From assembly GCF_003385845.1 (NCBI RefSeq), contig NZ_QRDJ01000007.1, positions 337,380-401,379 of the forward strand: a stretch of DNA of 64,000 nt, in the 5' to 3' direction. Source of the DNA: Kushneria indalinina DSM 14324. GTDB lineage: Bacteria; Pseudomonadota; Gammaproteobacteria; Pseudomonadales; Halomonadaceae. The notes under the pieces are model-generated. The model saw only the letters and a list, made by a program, of their open reading frames with translations. It did no database searches and was not told where the DNA came from. Each line of letters begins with the position of its first letter. The stretch's first letter is position 1. This document shows positions 26,853 to 36,844 of this stretch, piece by piece. The translations under genes and the position numbers were made by a program.

Positions 26853-28436
26853 ATGGATGACCAGAATTCATTACTGACGTCGGGCCAGGACAACAAGCAG
26901 ATGATGGGCATGGATTTCCACCATCCTGTCTTCCCGCTTTCCGCCTTCGCCATTCTTGCCTTTCTTGTCTATGCCCTGGTTTATCCCGATATGGCCAACG
27001 CGCAGCTGGGCCTGGCCAAGACCTGGTCGATCGAACATTTCGACTGGCTCTTCATGATCTCCGGCAACGTTTTCGTGATCTTTTGCCTGGCGCTGATCGT
27101 GCTGCCGGTCGGGCGCATTCGACTGGGCGGACGTGAGGCAAGACCCGAGTTTTCGCGCATGTCATGGTTTGCCATGCTCTTCGCCGCCGGCATGGGCATC
27201 GGGCTGATGTTCTGGAGCGTGGCGGAGCCCGTGGCCTACTACACCGACTGGTATGGCACCCCGCTCAACGCCACGGCCCGCACGGCCGAAGGCGCCAGTG
27301 CCGCCATGGGCGCCACCATGTTCCACTGGGGCCTGCACCCCTGGGCGATCTACGCCGTGGTGGGATTATCGCTGGCCTTTTTTGCCTATAACCGAGGTCT
27401 GCCCCTGACCTTTCGCTCGGCCTTTTATCCAATTCTCGGCAAACATACCCGCGGCTGGGCCGGTCATATCATCGATATTCTGGCCGTTCTGGCCACGGTC
27501 TTCGGCCTTGCCACCTCGCTGGGCTTTGGCGCCTCCCAGGCCGCCGGCGGGCTTGCCTATCTCTTTAATGTGCCCAACACGCTGGGCACCCAGCTGGCCA
27601 TTATCATCGTGGTCAGCGTGCTGACACTGATCTCTGTCTGGCGCGGCATTGACGGCGGCGTAAAGCTTTTTTCCAACATCAACATGATCATCGCTGCGCT
27701 GCTGTTGCTGTTCGTCATTGCGGTGGCGCCGACGCTGACCGTGCTGTCCGGCATCGGCACGACCGCCATGGCCTACGCCTCCCATATCCTGCCGCTGTCG
27801 AACTGGATCGGTCGTGATGATGGCACCTGGTATCACGGCTGGACGATCTTTTACTGGGCCTGGTGGATCTCCTGGTCACCGTTTGTCGGCATGTTCATTG
27901 CCCGCGTCTCGAAGGGTCGCACCGTACGTGAGTTCCTGATTGCCGTGCTGGTCATTCCGACCGTGGTCACCCTGATCTGGATGAGCACCTTCGGCGGACT
28001 GGCGCTGTATCAGGTCACCAACAACATCGGCAAGCTGGCCGGCGGCATTGATGATGTGTCACTTGCCATGTTCCACATGCTCGAGCAGCTGCCCCTGTCC
28101 GGTGTGACCTCGCTGCTGGCGATCATTCTGGTGCTGGTGTTTTTTATCACCTCATCGGATTCGGGCTCGCTGGTCATCGATAACATCACCGCCGGCGGCA
28201 AGACCGATACCCCCCGCGGCCAGCGGGTCTTCTGGGCCACCATGCAGGGCTCGATTGCCGGCGTACTGCTCTACGGCGGCGGCACTACCGCCATGAGCGC
28301 CCTGCAGGCGGGTGCCGTGGCGACCGGACTGCCCTTCACCGTGGTCCTTCTCCTGATGTGCTGCAGTCTCTACATGGGCCTGCATCGAGAGCTTTACGGA
28401 CCGGCGGCGCCCAAAGGATCAGCGGCCATTTCGTAA
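26853..28436 (+). CDS. BCCT-family betaine/choline/carnitine transporter
   Basis: 527 residues with about 12 membrane segments. BCCT signatures are present: GMGIGLMFWSVAEP near residue 110 and the conserved block FYWAWWISWSPFVGMF near residue 333, followed by ARVSKGRTVREF. The GMGIG form suggests Na+-coupled uptake of glycine betaine rather than proton-coupled choline transport, but this is inference. The C-terminal tail is short, unlike osmosensing BetP. AAGAGG lies upstream of the ATG. The position between gbcA and dgc genes suggests import of betaine for catabolism. Confidence 0.92.
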   Translation: MDDQNSLLTSGQDNKQMMGMDFHHPVFPLSAFAILAFLVYALVYPDMANAQLGLAKTWSIEHFDWLFMISGNVFVIFCLALIVLPVGRIRLGGREARPEFSRMSWFAMLFAAGMGIGLMFWSVAEPVAYYTDWYGTPLNATARTAEGASAAMGATMFHWGLHPWAIYAVVGLSLAFFAYNRGLPLTFRSAFYPILGKHTRGWAGHIIDILAVLATVFGLATSLGFGASQAAGGLAYLFNVPNTLGTQLAIIIVVSVLTLISVWRGIDGGVKLFSNINMIIAALLLLFVIAVAPTLTVLSGIGTTAMAYASHILPLSNWIGRDDGTWYHGWTIFYWAWWISWSPFVGMFIARVSKGRTVREFLIAVLVIPTVVTLIWMSTFGGLALYQVTNNIGKLAGGIDDVSLAMFHMLEQLPLSGVTSLLAIILVLVFFITSSDSGSLVIDNITAGGKTDTPRGQRVFWATMQGSIAGVLLYGGGTTAMSALQAGAVATGLPFTVVLLLMCCSLYMGLHRELYGPAAPKGSAAIS

Positions 28437-28475
28437 GCCCCATTGCCCGGTCACACGGGATCAACACCGCGGCAT

Positions 28476-28510
28476 CACAGGGCCGCCCCCAGGGGCGGCC
28501 CTGTGTTTTT
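28476..28510 (+). terminator. BCCT gene terminator
   Basis: A nearly closed 14-base palindromic stem (CACAGGGCCGCCCC and complement) followed by TTTTT, 40 bases after the stop. Confidence 0.85.
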
Positions 28511-28627
28511 CAGGCTCGCCATGTCGCAAATGCCATGTCCCGTGACGCTGGCGGGCATGAGCATCCGGGGCGCTCGCGACATGCTTTTCAGACAAGTCCT
28601 ACAAGATCTACCCCGCTGGAGCCTTCC

Positions 28628-30370
28628 ATGGTCTACACCATCGCCATCCTGTGCAGTCTCGTTGGTTATTTTCTGATCGGTCATCTGGCCGGGCGTCGCG
28701 TCAAGCACTTGGACGACTACCTGGTGGCCGGGCGCAATGCGCCGACCTTTTTCATTCTGGGCACTCTGGTGGCCAGCTACCTCAGCACCAGTGCCTTTCT
28801 GGGCGAAACCGGCTTTGCCTACGACGGCTACCCCTTTGTCATGCTGATCTTCGCCGCCCTGAGCACCTCGGGCTGTCTGCTCGGCGCGCTGGCCTTCGGC
28901 CGCTATCTGCGACGCAGCGAGGCCAAAACGGTGCCGGAATTTTTCGGCAAGCGCTTTGATTCCAGGCGCGTACAGATGATTGCCGGGCTGACCACCGTGA
29001 TCGGTCTGGGGGCGTATCTGGTGGGGGTCATGCAGGGCGCCGGCATCATGTTCTCCGAGCTGACCGGGATGCCCTACTGGACCGGGCTGGTGCTGGTGTG
29101 GCTGACCTATACCGGCTTTATCCTCTACTCCGGCTCCCCCGGGGTGATGGTCACCGATACCATCATGTTCGTGATCTTCTCGCTGGCAGCCCTGGGTGGC
29201 TCGGTCTATATCCTGCAGGACCTGGGGGGCTGGCACGGCGTTATCGAAGGCCTGCTGGCCCAGACCGACAAGCCCGATATCGCGCTGTGGCACGGCGTGC
29301 TGGAAGGCCCTGACGCCACCTTTTCGACGCCGGGCGAGGCATTGACCTGGGGGATCACGCTGGGGCTGGTGTGGGCCGCCGTGCTGGCCGCCAGCCCCTG
29401 GCAGTCGAGTCGCTATCTCATGGCGCGCAACGAACACGTCGTGATGCGCTCGGCGATGCTCACGGCCGTGTCGCTGGCCGTGTTTTACGCCCTGATGATG
29501 ATGACCGGGGCCGCCATCAACCTGTATGACAGCGGACTCGACGGCGAGCGCGCCATGGTCTGGGCGTCGCTCAACATCCTGCCGACCTGGCTGGGCGTGG
29601 TGATCCTCACCGGTGTCTTTGCCGCGGGGCTCTCCTCGTGCTCGACCTTTTTGTCGATCATCGGCTTTAGTATCTCCAACGACATTCTGCCGCCCAATCG
29701 CAGCGAAAAGGCCGCCATGCGCGCCAGCCGCCTGTCGATTCTGGGCGCCGGGCTGGTGTCGCTGATCATCGCACTGTTCCAGTCGCCGGCCGTGATGGCG
29801 GTGGTCTGGTTTGCCGCCACGCTGTTTGCCTCCTCCTGGGGGCCGGTGGCGCTGATGAGCGTCTGGAGCCGCCGGATCACCGCCGCAGGCGCCGGCTGGG
29901 GGCTGACGGTCGGCTTTGTCAGCAATATCGCGCTGTCGCTGATGGATCAGGCGCAGTGGATCTCGCTGCCGGTTTATCTGCACCCGGTCGTGCTCAGCAC
30001 GCTGGCCGCCCTGGCCGCGATCGTGGTGGCCTCACGGCTGACCCATGTGACGGATATCCAGCGGGCGTATCGCAGCTTTCTGCATGAATATGATCGTGAC
30101 GTCAGCGCTGCCTGGATCTCCGGCACGCGCGTTATTGCCGCCTGCACCATGCTGTCAGGCGTGGCCGTGGGGGTGTTTTTGTGGTTTCAGTACGCCACCA
30201 CGCTGTCGTCGCTGGCCGAACGCTTCGGCGTGCCCGGACAGGCCACGACCGGTGCCTACCTGCTGGCCGCAGGCTGCGGTGGCATGCTGCTGGCCGCCGG
30301 TGGCGTGGGCTACTGGGTGGTCTGCAAGCGGCGACAGACGACGCCGGCGATGCAGAGCGCCCACTCATAG
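28628..30370 (+). CDS. sodium:solute symporter (SSS family)
   Basis: 580 residues with about 13-14 membrane segments. SSS features: GHLAGRRVKHLDDYLVAGRNAP at the start, SYLSTSAFLGETGFAYDG near residue 58, and the Na2-site-type Ser-rich stretch FAAGLSSCSTFLSIIGFSISNDI near residue 335. It couples Na+ entry to uptake of an organic solute. The substrate cannot be read; its place inside the betaine cluster suggests a pathway intermediate or related osmolyte. The ATG at 28628 has TGGAG upstream; the long upstream extension overlaps the BCCT gene and terminator. Confidence 0.88.
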   Translation: MVYTIAILCSLVGYFLIGHLAGRRVKHLDDYLVAGRNAPTFFILGTLVASYLSTSAFLGETGFAYDGYPFVMLIFAALSTSGCLLGALAFGRYLRRSEAKTVPEFFGKRFDSRRVQMIAGLTTVIGLGAYLVGVMQGAGIMFSELTGMPYWTGLVLVWLTYTGFILYSGSPGVMVTDTIMFVIFSLAALGGSVYILQDLGGWHGVIEGLLAQTDKPDIALWHGVLEGPDATFSTPGEALTWGITLGLVWAAVLAASPWQSSRYLMARNEHVVMRSAMLTAVSLAVFYALMMMTGAAINLYDSGLDGERAMVWASLNILPTWLGVVILTGVFAAGLSSCSTFLSIIGFSISNDILPPNRSEKAAMRASRLSILGAGLVSLIIALFQSPAVMAVVWFAATLFASSWGPVALMSVWSRRITAAGAGWGLTVGFVSNIALSLMDQAQWISLPVYLHPVVLSTLAALAAIVVASRLTHVTDIQRAYRSFLHEYDRDVSAAWISGTRVIAACTMLSGVAVGVFLWFQYATTLSSLAERFGVPGQATTGAYLLAAGCGGMLLAAGGVGYWVVCKRRQTTPAMQSAHS

Positions 30371-30387
30371 GCGCTCCATTGGCAGGC

Positions 30388-30464
30388 TGCCGACCGGTCC
30401 CTCGGGGCCGGTCGGCCGCCTGAGCGCTGCCCTGAACCGCCCCCTCAATCGGGGCGAATTTTCT
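30388..30464 (+). terminator. two hairpins after the SSS gene
   Basis: CCGACCGG/CCGGTCGG at 30388-30413, then CGCCCC/GGGGCG followed by AATTTT at 30438-30464. The second is the likelier terminator. Confidence 0.55.
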
Positions 30465-30473
30465 CTTCCCCAC

Positions 30474-30502
30474 AATAAAACGCCCCGCCATGGTGGCGGG
30501 GC
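30474..30502 (-). terminator. terminator of the dgc-etf operon
   Basis: A GCCCCGCCA/TGGCGGGGC stem with a 3-base loop, followed on the minus strand by GTTTTATT. It lies 80 bases after etfB. Confidence 0.75.
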
Positions 30503-30582
30503 AAAGACGCGTTTTGATCCCTTTTTTTAACCGGTGCTGCCGATCGCCGTACCCGCCTGACGATGACGTCAGACGCGAAGGC

Positions 30583-31392
30583 TCAACGAAGCACACCCTC
30601 TTCCCTGAGTAGTTTGAAAATCGCCTCGGCGCCCTGCTCCGGGGTGACATCATTGAGCAACTGCCCGCCGCCGCCGTCGGACTTGGCGGCTGCCGCCTTG
30701 AAGCGGTCACGGGCCGAGGACGACTTGATGACCTTGAGACGCTTGGGCCGCTTGCGCGCCGGCTGAATCTGCCACTGGGTCAGGGCCGCATCGGCCTCGC
30801 TGGCGTGTGGCTGCACATCAAACTCGCCGCGCCGGGCAGGCCCGAAGGCGCTCTGACGGGCGCTCGGTGCGCTGGTGTCGACCGTGGCGATCGCCGGCAG
30901 GCGAACGCGCAGGCGACGGCGCTTGCCCCTGGGCAGGGCCTGCAGCACCGTGGCCACGCCCTTCTCGACCTTTTCCACCGCGGCCAGCCCGTTGATGACC
31001 GGCCATCCCAGCGCTTCGGCCAGCAGGTAGGGCAAAATGCCGGAGCCTTCGCCGGTTTCGGCGCGGGTGCCGGTCAGCACCAGCTGCGGTGAGCTGGCGC
31101 GCAGCGCATCGGTCAGTACGGGCACCACGTCGGCCTCGGGCATCTGTTCGAGCAGGCGGACCTCCTCGATCCCCATGCCCAGATAGCCACGAATGGCCTC
31201 TTCGTGGTCGCTGTCATGCTGACCGGCATGCATCAGATTGACCGAGGCGCCCTTCAGGCTCAGCGCCATTTCCACGGCACGCGCGTCCTGATCGGCGCGG
31301 CGCGTGCGGGCGGTCAGCGGATGGCGACCGATCGACACCAGCACGGCCACGTTGAGCCCGGCAGCGTTGGAGGACTGTGCATCAAGCGGCAT
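30583..31392 (-). CDS. etfB: electron transfer flavoprotein beta subunit
   Basis: 269 residues. With EtfA it accepts electrons from the flavin demethylases. The sequence has the EtfB core (NVAVLVSIGRHP near the start, LVLTGTRAETGEGSGILPYLLAE near residue 110). The usual AMP-binding region is present but diverged, and a basic and Ala/Gly-rich C-terminus follows. The ATG at 31392 has AGGAGG and overlaps the end of etfA by 11 bases. Pseudomonas dgc loci have the same pair in the same order. Confidence 0.9.
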   Translation of the reverse strand: MPLDAQSSNAAGLNVAVLVSIGRHPLTARTRRADQDARAVEMALSLKGASVNLMHAGQHDSDHEEAIRGYLGMGIEEVRLLEQMPEADVVPVLTDALRASSPQLVLTGTRAETGEGSGILPYLLAEALGWPVINGLAAVEKVEKGVATVLQALPRGKRRRLRVRLPAIATVDTSAPSARQSAFGPARRGEFDVQPHASEADAALTQWQIQPARKRPKRLKVIKSSSARDRFKAAAAKSDGGGGQLLNDVTPEQGAEAIFKLLREEGVLR

Positions 31393-32662
31393 CGCGACTG
31401 CCCTCCTGTTCGGCACGGAACTGTTCCACGCGCTCGACCAGGGCCGCGAGTATGGCGTTGGCATCCCCGATCACGGCCAGATCGGCGCGCTTGACCATGT
31501 CACAGCCTTCATCAAGGTTGATGGCCACGACCTTCTCGCAGGTCTGAATGCCCTGCAGGTGCTGAATGGCTCCGGAAATTCCCACGGCCACGTAGACCTT
31601 CGCCGACACCCAGGTGCCCGTCGCGCCGACCTGACGATCGCGCGGCATGTGGCCGTCATCGACCGCCACGCGCGAGGCGCCCTTGGTCGCGCCCAGAATG
31701 TCGGCGGCGTGGTGATAGTTGTCCCAGTCCTTGACGCCGTTGCCGGCCGACAGAATGAACTCGGCTTCGGCCAGCGACACGCTGGCCGGATCAACGGCGA
31801 CCTCGCCGATGTCCTCGATACGACCGAGCACGTTGGGCAGATCCTGGGAAAGTTCGATGGGCTCGGCGGCGTGACGCGTCTCGGTGATCGGATCGGCGCA
31901 CTCGGCCAGCGCGATCACGACGCGCGGCAGGGCACGAACGATATCGGTCGTCCCGGCCGCACCGCGGGTGGTGCAGCGCCAGCCGGTGTCGCTGTCACTG
32001 TCGGCCTCGACCTGCCAGACCTGGCTGGCCGCCCGCTCGCCCAGCCGCACGCTCAGGCGTCGGCCCAGCTCGCCGCCGCCCTGGGTGGAGTCGGGCAGCA
32101 GCCAGTAGCGCGGCGCTATTTCCCGATCCACGCCCTGCAGGGCGGCAATACGATTTTCCGGGGTGTAGCCGTCAAACTGCTCGCCTTCCAGATGCAGCAG
32201 GCGATCAATGCCGGCCTCATCAAAGGTGGTTTCCTTGTGCTCGCCATAGAGAATTGCCAGCACCGCGCCCGGGTTGTCCGGGTCGGCGTCGGCCAGCTGG
32301 CGCGCCAGCCCCAGCAGATCGCGATCGTGGCCCGAGAGACGACCGCCGGCCATATCAGGCACCACGGCGACCATGAAGGACGGGGTGTCGATCGTGACAC
32401 TGCGGCGTGAGTCCTGGCTCTGCGTGCTGCGAGCATTCGTATGCGCGGCGTGCGAGGCGCCGCTGCGGTCGATGCGTCGAATGCCGTTGGGCCCGGTGAA
32501 GCCGACGGCATGCGGGTTGCGTCGCGTCAGACCGTTGGGGCCCATCCATTCGGTGGCAACGGCGTTGCCGCCAATTTCGGCCAGCACTTCAAGATGCTGC
32601 GAGTGCAGGCGGTTACGGGCGATCCACTCCTTGCGAGGATCGCGGCGAACAAGCTCGCTCAT
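31382..32662 (-). CDS. etfA: electron transfer flavoprotein alpha subunit
   Basis: 426 residues, about 100 longer than a standard EtfA. Residues 1-110 are an extra N-terminal segment (RRDPRKEWIARNRLHSQH, then WMGPNGLTRRN) of the kind seen in EtfA proteins linked to dimethylglycine catabolism. The C-terminal FAD-binding half has EFILSAGNGVKD near 290, ATKGASRVAVDDG, and VAVGISGAIQHLQG near 355. AGGAGG lies upstream; the start overlaps dgcB by 4 bases. With EtfB it probably links DgcA/DgcB to the quinone pool. Confidence 0.9.
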   Translation of the reverse strand: MSELVRRDPRKEWIARNRLHSQHLEVLAEIGGNAVATEWMGPNGLTRRNPHAVGFTGPNGIRRIDRSGASHAAHTNARSTQSQDSRRSVTIDTPSFMVAVVPDMAGGRLSGHDRDLLGLARQLADADPDNPGAVLAILYGEHKETTFDEAGIDRLLHLEGEQFDGYTPENRIAALQGVDREIAPRYWLLPDSTQGGGELGRRLSVRLGERAASQVWQVEADSDSDTGWRCTTRGAAGTTDIVRALPRVVIALAECADPITETRHAAEPIELSQDLPNVLGRIEDIGEVAVDPASVSLAEAEFILSAGNGVKDWDNYHHAADILGATKGASRVAVDDGHMPRDRQVGATGTWVSAKVYVAVGISGAIQHLQGIQTCEKVVAINLDEGCDMVKRADLAVIGDANAILAALVERVEQFRAEQEGSRDAA

Positions 32663-34671
32663 GACGTTACCTCCTCGACATTGCGCTGTGTCTGCGACGC
32701 TTCCTTATTGGAGGCGCCCTTCTCGGCCGATGATCCAGCCACCAGCGCGTCGGCCACCAGCTCGGCGATATCCTTGATGTCGGCGCGGGGTTCGACCACA
32801 CCTTCCAGCATCGCCGTGCACTGCGGGCAACCTACCGCGACCGTCTCGGCGCCGGTTTCACGCACATCGCCCATGCGCATATCGGGGATACGCTGCTTGC
32901 CGGGGATATCGGTGATCGGTGCGCCACCGCCGCCGCCGCAGCAGCGCGAGCGATAGCCGGAGCGCGCCATCTCCTGAACCTCGATGCCCAGCGCCCTGAG
33001 CACGTCACGCGGGGCCTCGTACTCCCCGTTGTAGCGTCCCAGATAGCATGGGTCGTGATAGGTCACGCTGCCGCCCTTCCACTCCTTGAAGGTGAGGCTG
33101 CCGGCCTTGACCAGTTCATTGATATAGGTGCTGTGGTGATACACCTCGTAATCGGACGGCATCTCAGCGGTGCCCAGCTCGCCATACTCGTTCTTGAGCA
33201 CGTGGAAGCTGTGCGGGTCACAGGTGACGATGCGCGAGAAGCGATACTGACTCATGGCCCTGATGTTGCGCCGTGCCAGGGTCTGGAAGGTGGCTTCATC
33301 GCCCAGACGCCGTGCCACGTCACCGCTGTCGCGCTCTTCATTGCCGAGCACGGCGAAGTCGACCTCGGCGGCACGCAATACCTTGACCAGTGCGCGCAGC
33401 GTACGCTGGTTGCGCATGTCAAAGACGCCGTCACCCAGCCACAGCAGCACGTCGGCCTCGCCCTTGTCGGCCATCAGCGGCAGATTGAGATCCGCCGCCC
33501 AGTTCAGACGCGAGTCAGGGTCAAAGCCGCCGGGGTTGTCGGTGGCGATCAGGTTGTCGAGCACCTCGGCGCCCTTGTTGGGCGTGTTGCCATGTTCAAG
33601 TGTCAGGAAACGGCGCATGTCGACGATGGCATCGACGTGCTCGATCATCATCGGACACTCTTCAACGCAGGCACGGCAGGTGGTGCAGGACCACAGCGTC
33701 TCGGCATCCACCAGCGCACGGCCTTCCCGCGGCACGATCGGCCCGTTCGGGCTGCCGCCGTGCTCGCCGATCGGCTTGCCCGGATAGGGCGAGCCGTAAT
33801 AGTCGGCATCGGTGCTGTTGCGCATGCCAACGATCATGTCCTGAATCAGCTTTTTGGGGTTGAGCGGCTGACCGGCGGCAAAGGCCGGGCACATCGCTTC
33901 ACAGCGGCCGCACTGCACGCAGGCGTCAAAGCCCAGCAGCTGGTTCCAGGTAAAATCGGCAGGCTTTTCCACCCCCAGCGGGGTATCGGGGTTGTCCAGA
34001 TCCAGCGCCTTGAGGCCGCTGGAGCGTGCAGCACTGGCGTTATGCGGGCTGCTGAAGCGCTCGGGGCGGCGGTGAAAGGCCAGATGCAGGGCGCCGGCGA
34101 AGGCGTGCTTCATCGGCCCACCCCAGGTCATGCCGAAGAACATCTCGCCCAGTCCCCAGGTGACGACCGCGGCCAGCACCAGCGCGATCAGCCAGCCGCC
34201 GGCATCGGCCGGCAATACACCGGCCGTGGGCAGGGTGACCATGAACATGCCGACCGAAAACGCCATCAGGCTTTTGGGCAGGCGCATCCACGGCCCTTTC
34301 GACAAACGCGAGGGCGGCGGATTACGACGTTTGGCAACGAATAGGGCGCCCACGAACATGCTGACCGTGGCGGCCAGCAGCACCCAGGCCAGAATGGCGC
34401 TGTCCAGGCCAAAACCGTGCACCACGATCGCCAGCAGCGCGGCCAGCACAAAGCCGCCGGCCGTGGCGACGTGGGTCCTGGAGATGTACTTGTCGCGATC
34501 GACAATATGGTGCAGATCCACCAGATAGCGCCGGGGAACCTGCATCAGGCCCTTGATGACGGGCACGGGAGAGGGCCGCCCCTGGCGCCACAGGCGCACG
34601 CGGCGCACCGCACCGATGACGGCCAGCGCAAGCGCAGAGAACAGCAGTATCGGCAAAAGGATATCGAGCAT
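32659..34671 (-). CDS. dgcB: dimethylglycine catabolism Fe-S membrane protein
   Basis: 670 residues. The N-terminal third has about six membrane segments. Two 4Fe-4S motifs follow: CVQCGRCEAMCP near residue 251 and CTTCRACVEECP near residue 330. The C-terminal part has HdrD/GlpC-like cysteine (CCG) modules, including CCGGGGG near 610. This suits an inner-membrane protein that passes electrons from DgcA/ETF to quinone. The start overlaps etfA's operon neighbours tightly, and GAGAGGAGAG lies upstream. Genetic work in Pseudomonas shows dgcB is needed for dimethylglycine use. Confidence 0.9.
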   Translation of the reverse strand: MLDILLPILLFSALALAVIGAVRRVRLWRQGRPSPVPVIKGLMQVPRRYLVDLHHIVDRDKYISRTHVATAGGFVLAALLAIVVHGFGLDSAILAWVLLAATVSMFVGALFVAKRRNPPPSRLSKGPWMRLPKSLMAFSVGMFMVTLPTAGVLPADAGGWLIALVLAAVVTWGLGEMFFGMTWGGPMKHAFAGALHLAFHRRPERFSSPHNASAARSSGLKALDLDNPDTPLGVEKPADFTWNQLLGFDACVQCGRCEAMCPAFAAGQPLNPKKLIQDMIVGMRNSTDADYYGSPYPGKPIGEHGGSPNGPIVPREGRALVDAETLWSCTTCRACVEECPMMIEHVDAIVDMRRFLTLEHGNTPNKGAEVLDNLIATDNPGGFDPDSRLNWAADLNLPLMADKGEADVLLWLGDGVFDMRNQRTLRALVKVLRAAEVDFAVLGNEERDSGDVARRLGDEATFQTLARRNIRAMSQYRFSRIVTCDPHSFHVLKNEYGELGTAEMPSDYEVYHHSTYINELVKAGSLTFKEWKGGSVTYHDPCYLGRYNGEYEAPRDVLRALGIEVQEMARSGYRSRCCGGGGGAPITDIPGKQRIPDMRMGDVRETGAETVAVGCPQCTAMLEGVVEPRADIKDIAELVADALVAGSSAEKGASNKEASQTQRNVEEVTS

Positions 34672-34756
34672 GGCGTCTCTCCTCTCGGAGACACCGTAAG
34701 GACTGAAACGTCACGGACCCTGCGGCCCATGACGCTCAACTTACAGCGCTATTGTT

Positions 34757-36829
34757 TCAGAAGTCCTTGCACAACCGCAGCGCATCATAGATGGCAGCAT
34801 GCGTATTGCGTGGCGCGGTGCAATCTCCCAGACGGAACAGCACGAAGCTGTCACCGATCTCGGACAGGCAGGGCTGTGGCTCGATGGCATAAAGGGCTTC
34901 GATATCGACCTGGCCCTTGTTGCTCGAGCGCTCCTTGAGGGCGTAATAGAGCGACTCGTTCGGACGCACCCCGTTTTCGACCACCACCTGATCGACCACC
35001 CGCTCTTCCTGGGCGCCGGTGTACTCGTTTTCCAGCACCGCCACCAGCGAATCGCCTTCGCGATAGACCTTATGCAGCGCGAGATCCGAGGTCATGATGA
35101 CCTCCTTCTCGTACAGGCTGCGGTAGTAGGTCGGGAAGGTGGTCCCGCCCACTGCAGCACCGGGCTTGATATCGTCGGTGACGATTTCGACGCGGGCGCC
35201 CTTGTCGGCCAGATAGTCCGCCGCCGAGACACCAGAAAACTCGCAGATGGTGTCAAAGATCAGCACGTTCTTGCCGGGTTCCACGTCGCCGTTGAGGATG
35301 TCCCAGGTGCTGACCACCAGGCTTTTGCCCTTGTCCTCGTCATAGCCCCACTCCGGGACCTGCGAGAGGAACGGATGCCCGCCGGTGGCCAGAACCACGA
35401 TATCCGGGCGCAGATCGGCAATGGTGGCCTCATCGGCTTTGGTGCCCAGGCGCTGATCCACTTCCAGACGGTTCAGCTCCAGCTGATACCAGCGGGTAAT
35501 GCCGGCAATCTGGTCGCGCTGCGGCGCTTTCGAGGCGATGGTGATCTGGCCGCCGATCTGGTCCAGGGCTTCAAACAGCGTCACGTCATGACCGCGCTCG
35601 GCGGCCACGCGTGCTGCTTCCATGCCGCCGGGACCACCGCCGACCACCACGACCTTGCGCTTGGGACCTTCGCTTTTCTCAATGTTGTGCGGCAGCCCCA
35701 TGTATTCGCGCGAGGTCGCCGCGTTCTGGATACACAGGACGTCCAGACCCTGATACTGACGGTCGATGCAGTAGTTGGCACCGACGCACTGCTTGATCTG
35801 ATCCACCTTGCCCATCTGGATCTTGGCGATCAGGTGCGGGTCGGCAATCTGGGCACGCGTCATGCCGACCATGTCGACGTAGCCGCCCTCCAGGATACGC
35901 TGCGCCTGGTTGGGGTCCTTGATGTTCTGGGCGTGAATGACCGGAACGCTGACCACTTCCTTGATGCCCGAGGCCAGATGCAGAAACGGCTCCGGCGGAT
36001 AGGACATGTTGGGGATAACGTTGGCCAGGGTGTTGTGGGTATCACAGCCCGAGCCCACCACGCCGAAATAGTCGATCTTGCCGGTGGCGTCATGGTACGC
36101 CGCGATCCGCTTCATCTCTTCGTGGTCAAGACCGTCCGGGTGGAACTCGTCACCGGTAATGCGCAGGCCCACCACGAAGTCGTCGCCGACCTCTTCACGC
36201 ACGGCCTTGAGCACTTCCATGCCAAAGCGCATGCGGTTTTCAAAGGTGCCGCCCCACTGGTCGGTCCGCTTGTTGACGCGCGGGCTCCAGAACTGGTCGA
36301 TCAGGTGCTGGTGCACGGCCGAGAGCTCAACGCCGTCGAGACCGCCTTCCTTCGCACGGCGCGCCGCCTGAGCGAAGTCACCGATGATGCGCCAGATCTC
36401 CTCTTCCTCGATCGTCTTGCAGGTGGAGCGGTGAACCGGCTCGCGAATGCCCGACGGCGACACCAGCGTCGACCAGTTGAAGCCGTCCCAGCGCGAGCGA
36501 CGCCCCATGTGGGTGATCTGGATCATGATCTTGCCGCCATGCTTGTGCACGGCATCGGCCAGATTCTGGAAGTGCGGAATGATGCGGTCGGTCGACAGGT
36601 TGACCGAGCTCCACCAGCCCTGGGGGCTGTCGATGGAAACCACCGAGGAGCCGCCGCAGATACACAGACCGCAGCCGCCCTTGGCCTTCTCTTCGTAGTA
36701 TTTGACGTAGCGGTCGGTGGTCATGCCGCCATCGGTGGCGTGCACCTCGGCATGCGCCGTGCTGACCACGCGGTTACGAATCGTATGCTTGCCGATCTGG
36801 ATCGGCTTGAACAGTGCCTCGAATGCCAT
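34757..36829 (-). CDS. dgcA: dimethylglycine demethylase flavoprotein
   Basis: 690 residues, similar in layout to trimethylamine and dimethylamine dehydrogenases. The N-terminal old-yellow-enzyme TIM barrel binds FMN (residues 1-340; HAEVHATDGG near 25, HMGRRS near 106). An Fe-S region near 350-370 is followed by C-terminal FAD and NAD-like folds (VVVVGGGPGGMEAARVAAERG near residue 395). It converts dimethylglycine to sarcosine. In the Fe-S segment only three of the four usual Cys are seen (CVGANYC, then a later Cys). GAGGAT precedes the ATG. Confidence 0.92.
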   Translation of the reverse strand: MAFEALFKPIQIGKHTIRNRVVSTAHAEVHATDGGMTTDRYVKYYEEKAKGGCGLCICGGSSVVSIDSPQGWWSSVNLSTDRIIPHFQNLADAVHKHGGKIMIQITHMGRRSRWDGFNWSTLVSPSGIREPVHRSTCKTIEEEEIWRIIGDFAQAARRAKEGGLDGVELSAVHQHLIDQFWSPRVNKRTDQWGGTFENRMRFGMEVLKAVREEVGDDFVVGLRITGDEFHPDGLDHEEMKRIAAYHDATGKIDYFGVVGSGCDTHNTLANVIPNMSYPPEPFLHLASGIKEVVSVPVIHAQNIKDPNQAQRILEGGYVDMVGMTRAQIADPHLIAKIQMGKVDQIKQCVGANYCIDRQYQGLDVLCIQNAATSREYMGLPHNIEKSEGPKRKVVVVGGGPGGMEAARVAAERGHDVTLFEALDQIGGQITIASKAPQRDQIAGITRWYQLELNRLEVDQRLGTKADEATIADLRPDIVVLATGGHPFLSQVPEWGYDEDKGKSLVVSTWDILNGDVEPGKNVLIFDTICEFSGVSAADYLADKGARVEIVTDDIKPGAAVGGTTFPTYYRSLYEKEVIMTSDLALHKVYREGDSLVAVLENEYTGAQEERVVDQVVVENGVRPNESLYYALKERSSNKGQVDIEALYAIEPQPCLSEIGDSFVLFRLGDCTAPRNTHAAIYDALRLCKDF

Positions 36830-36844
36830 CTCATCGATCCTCGG

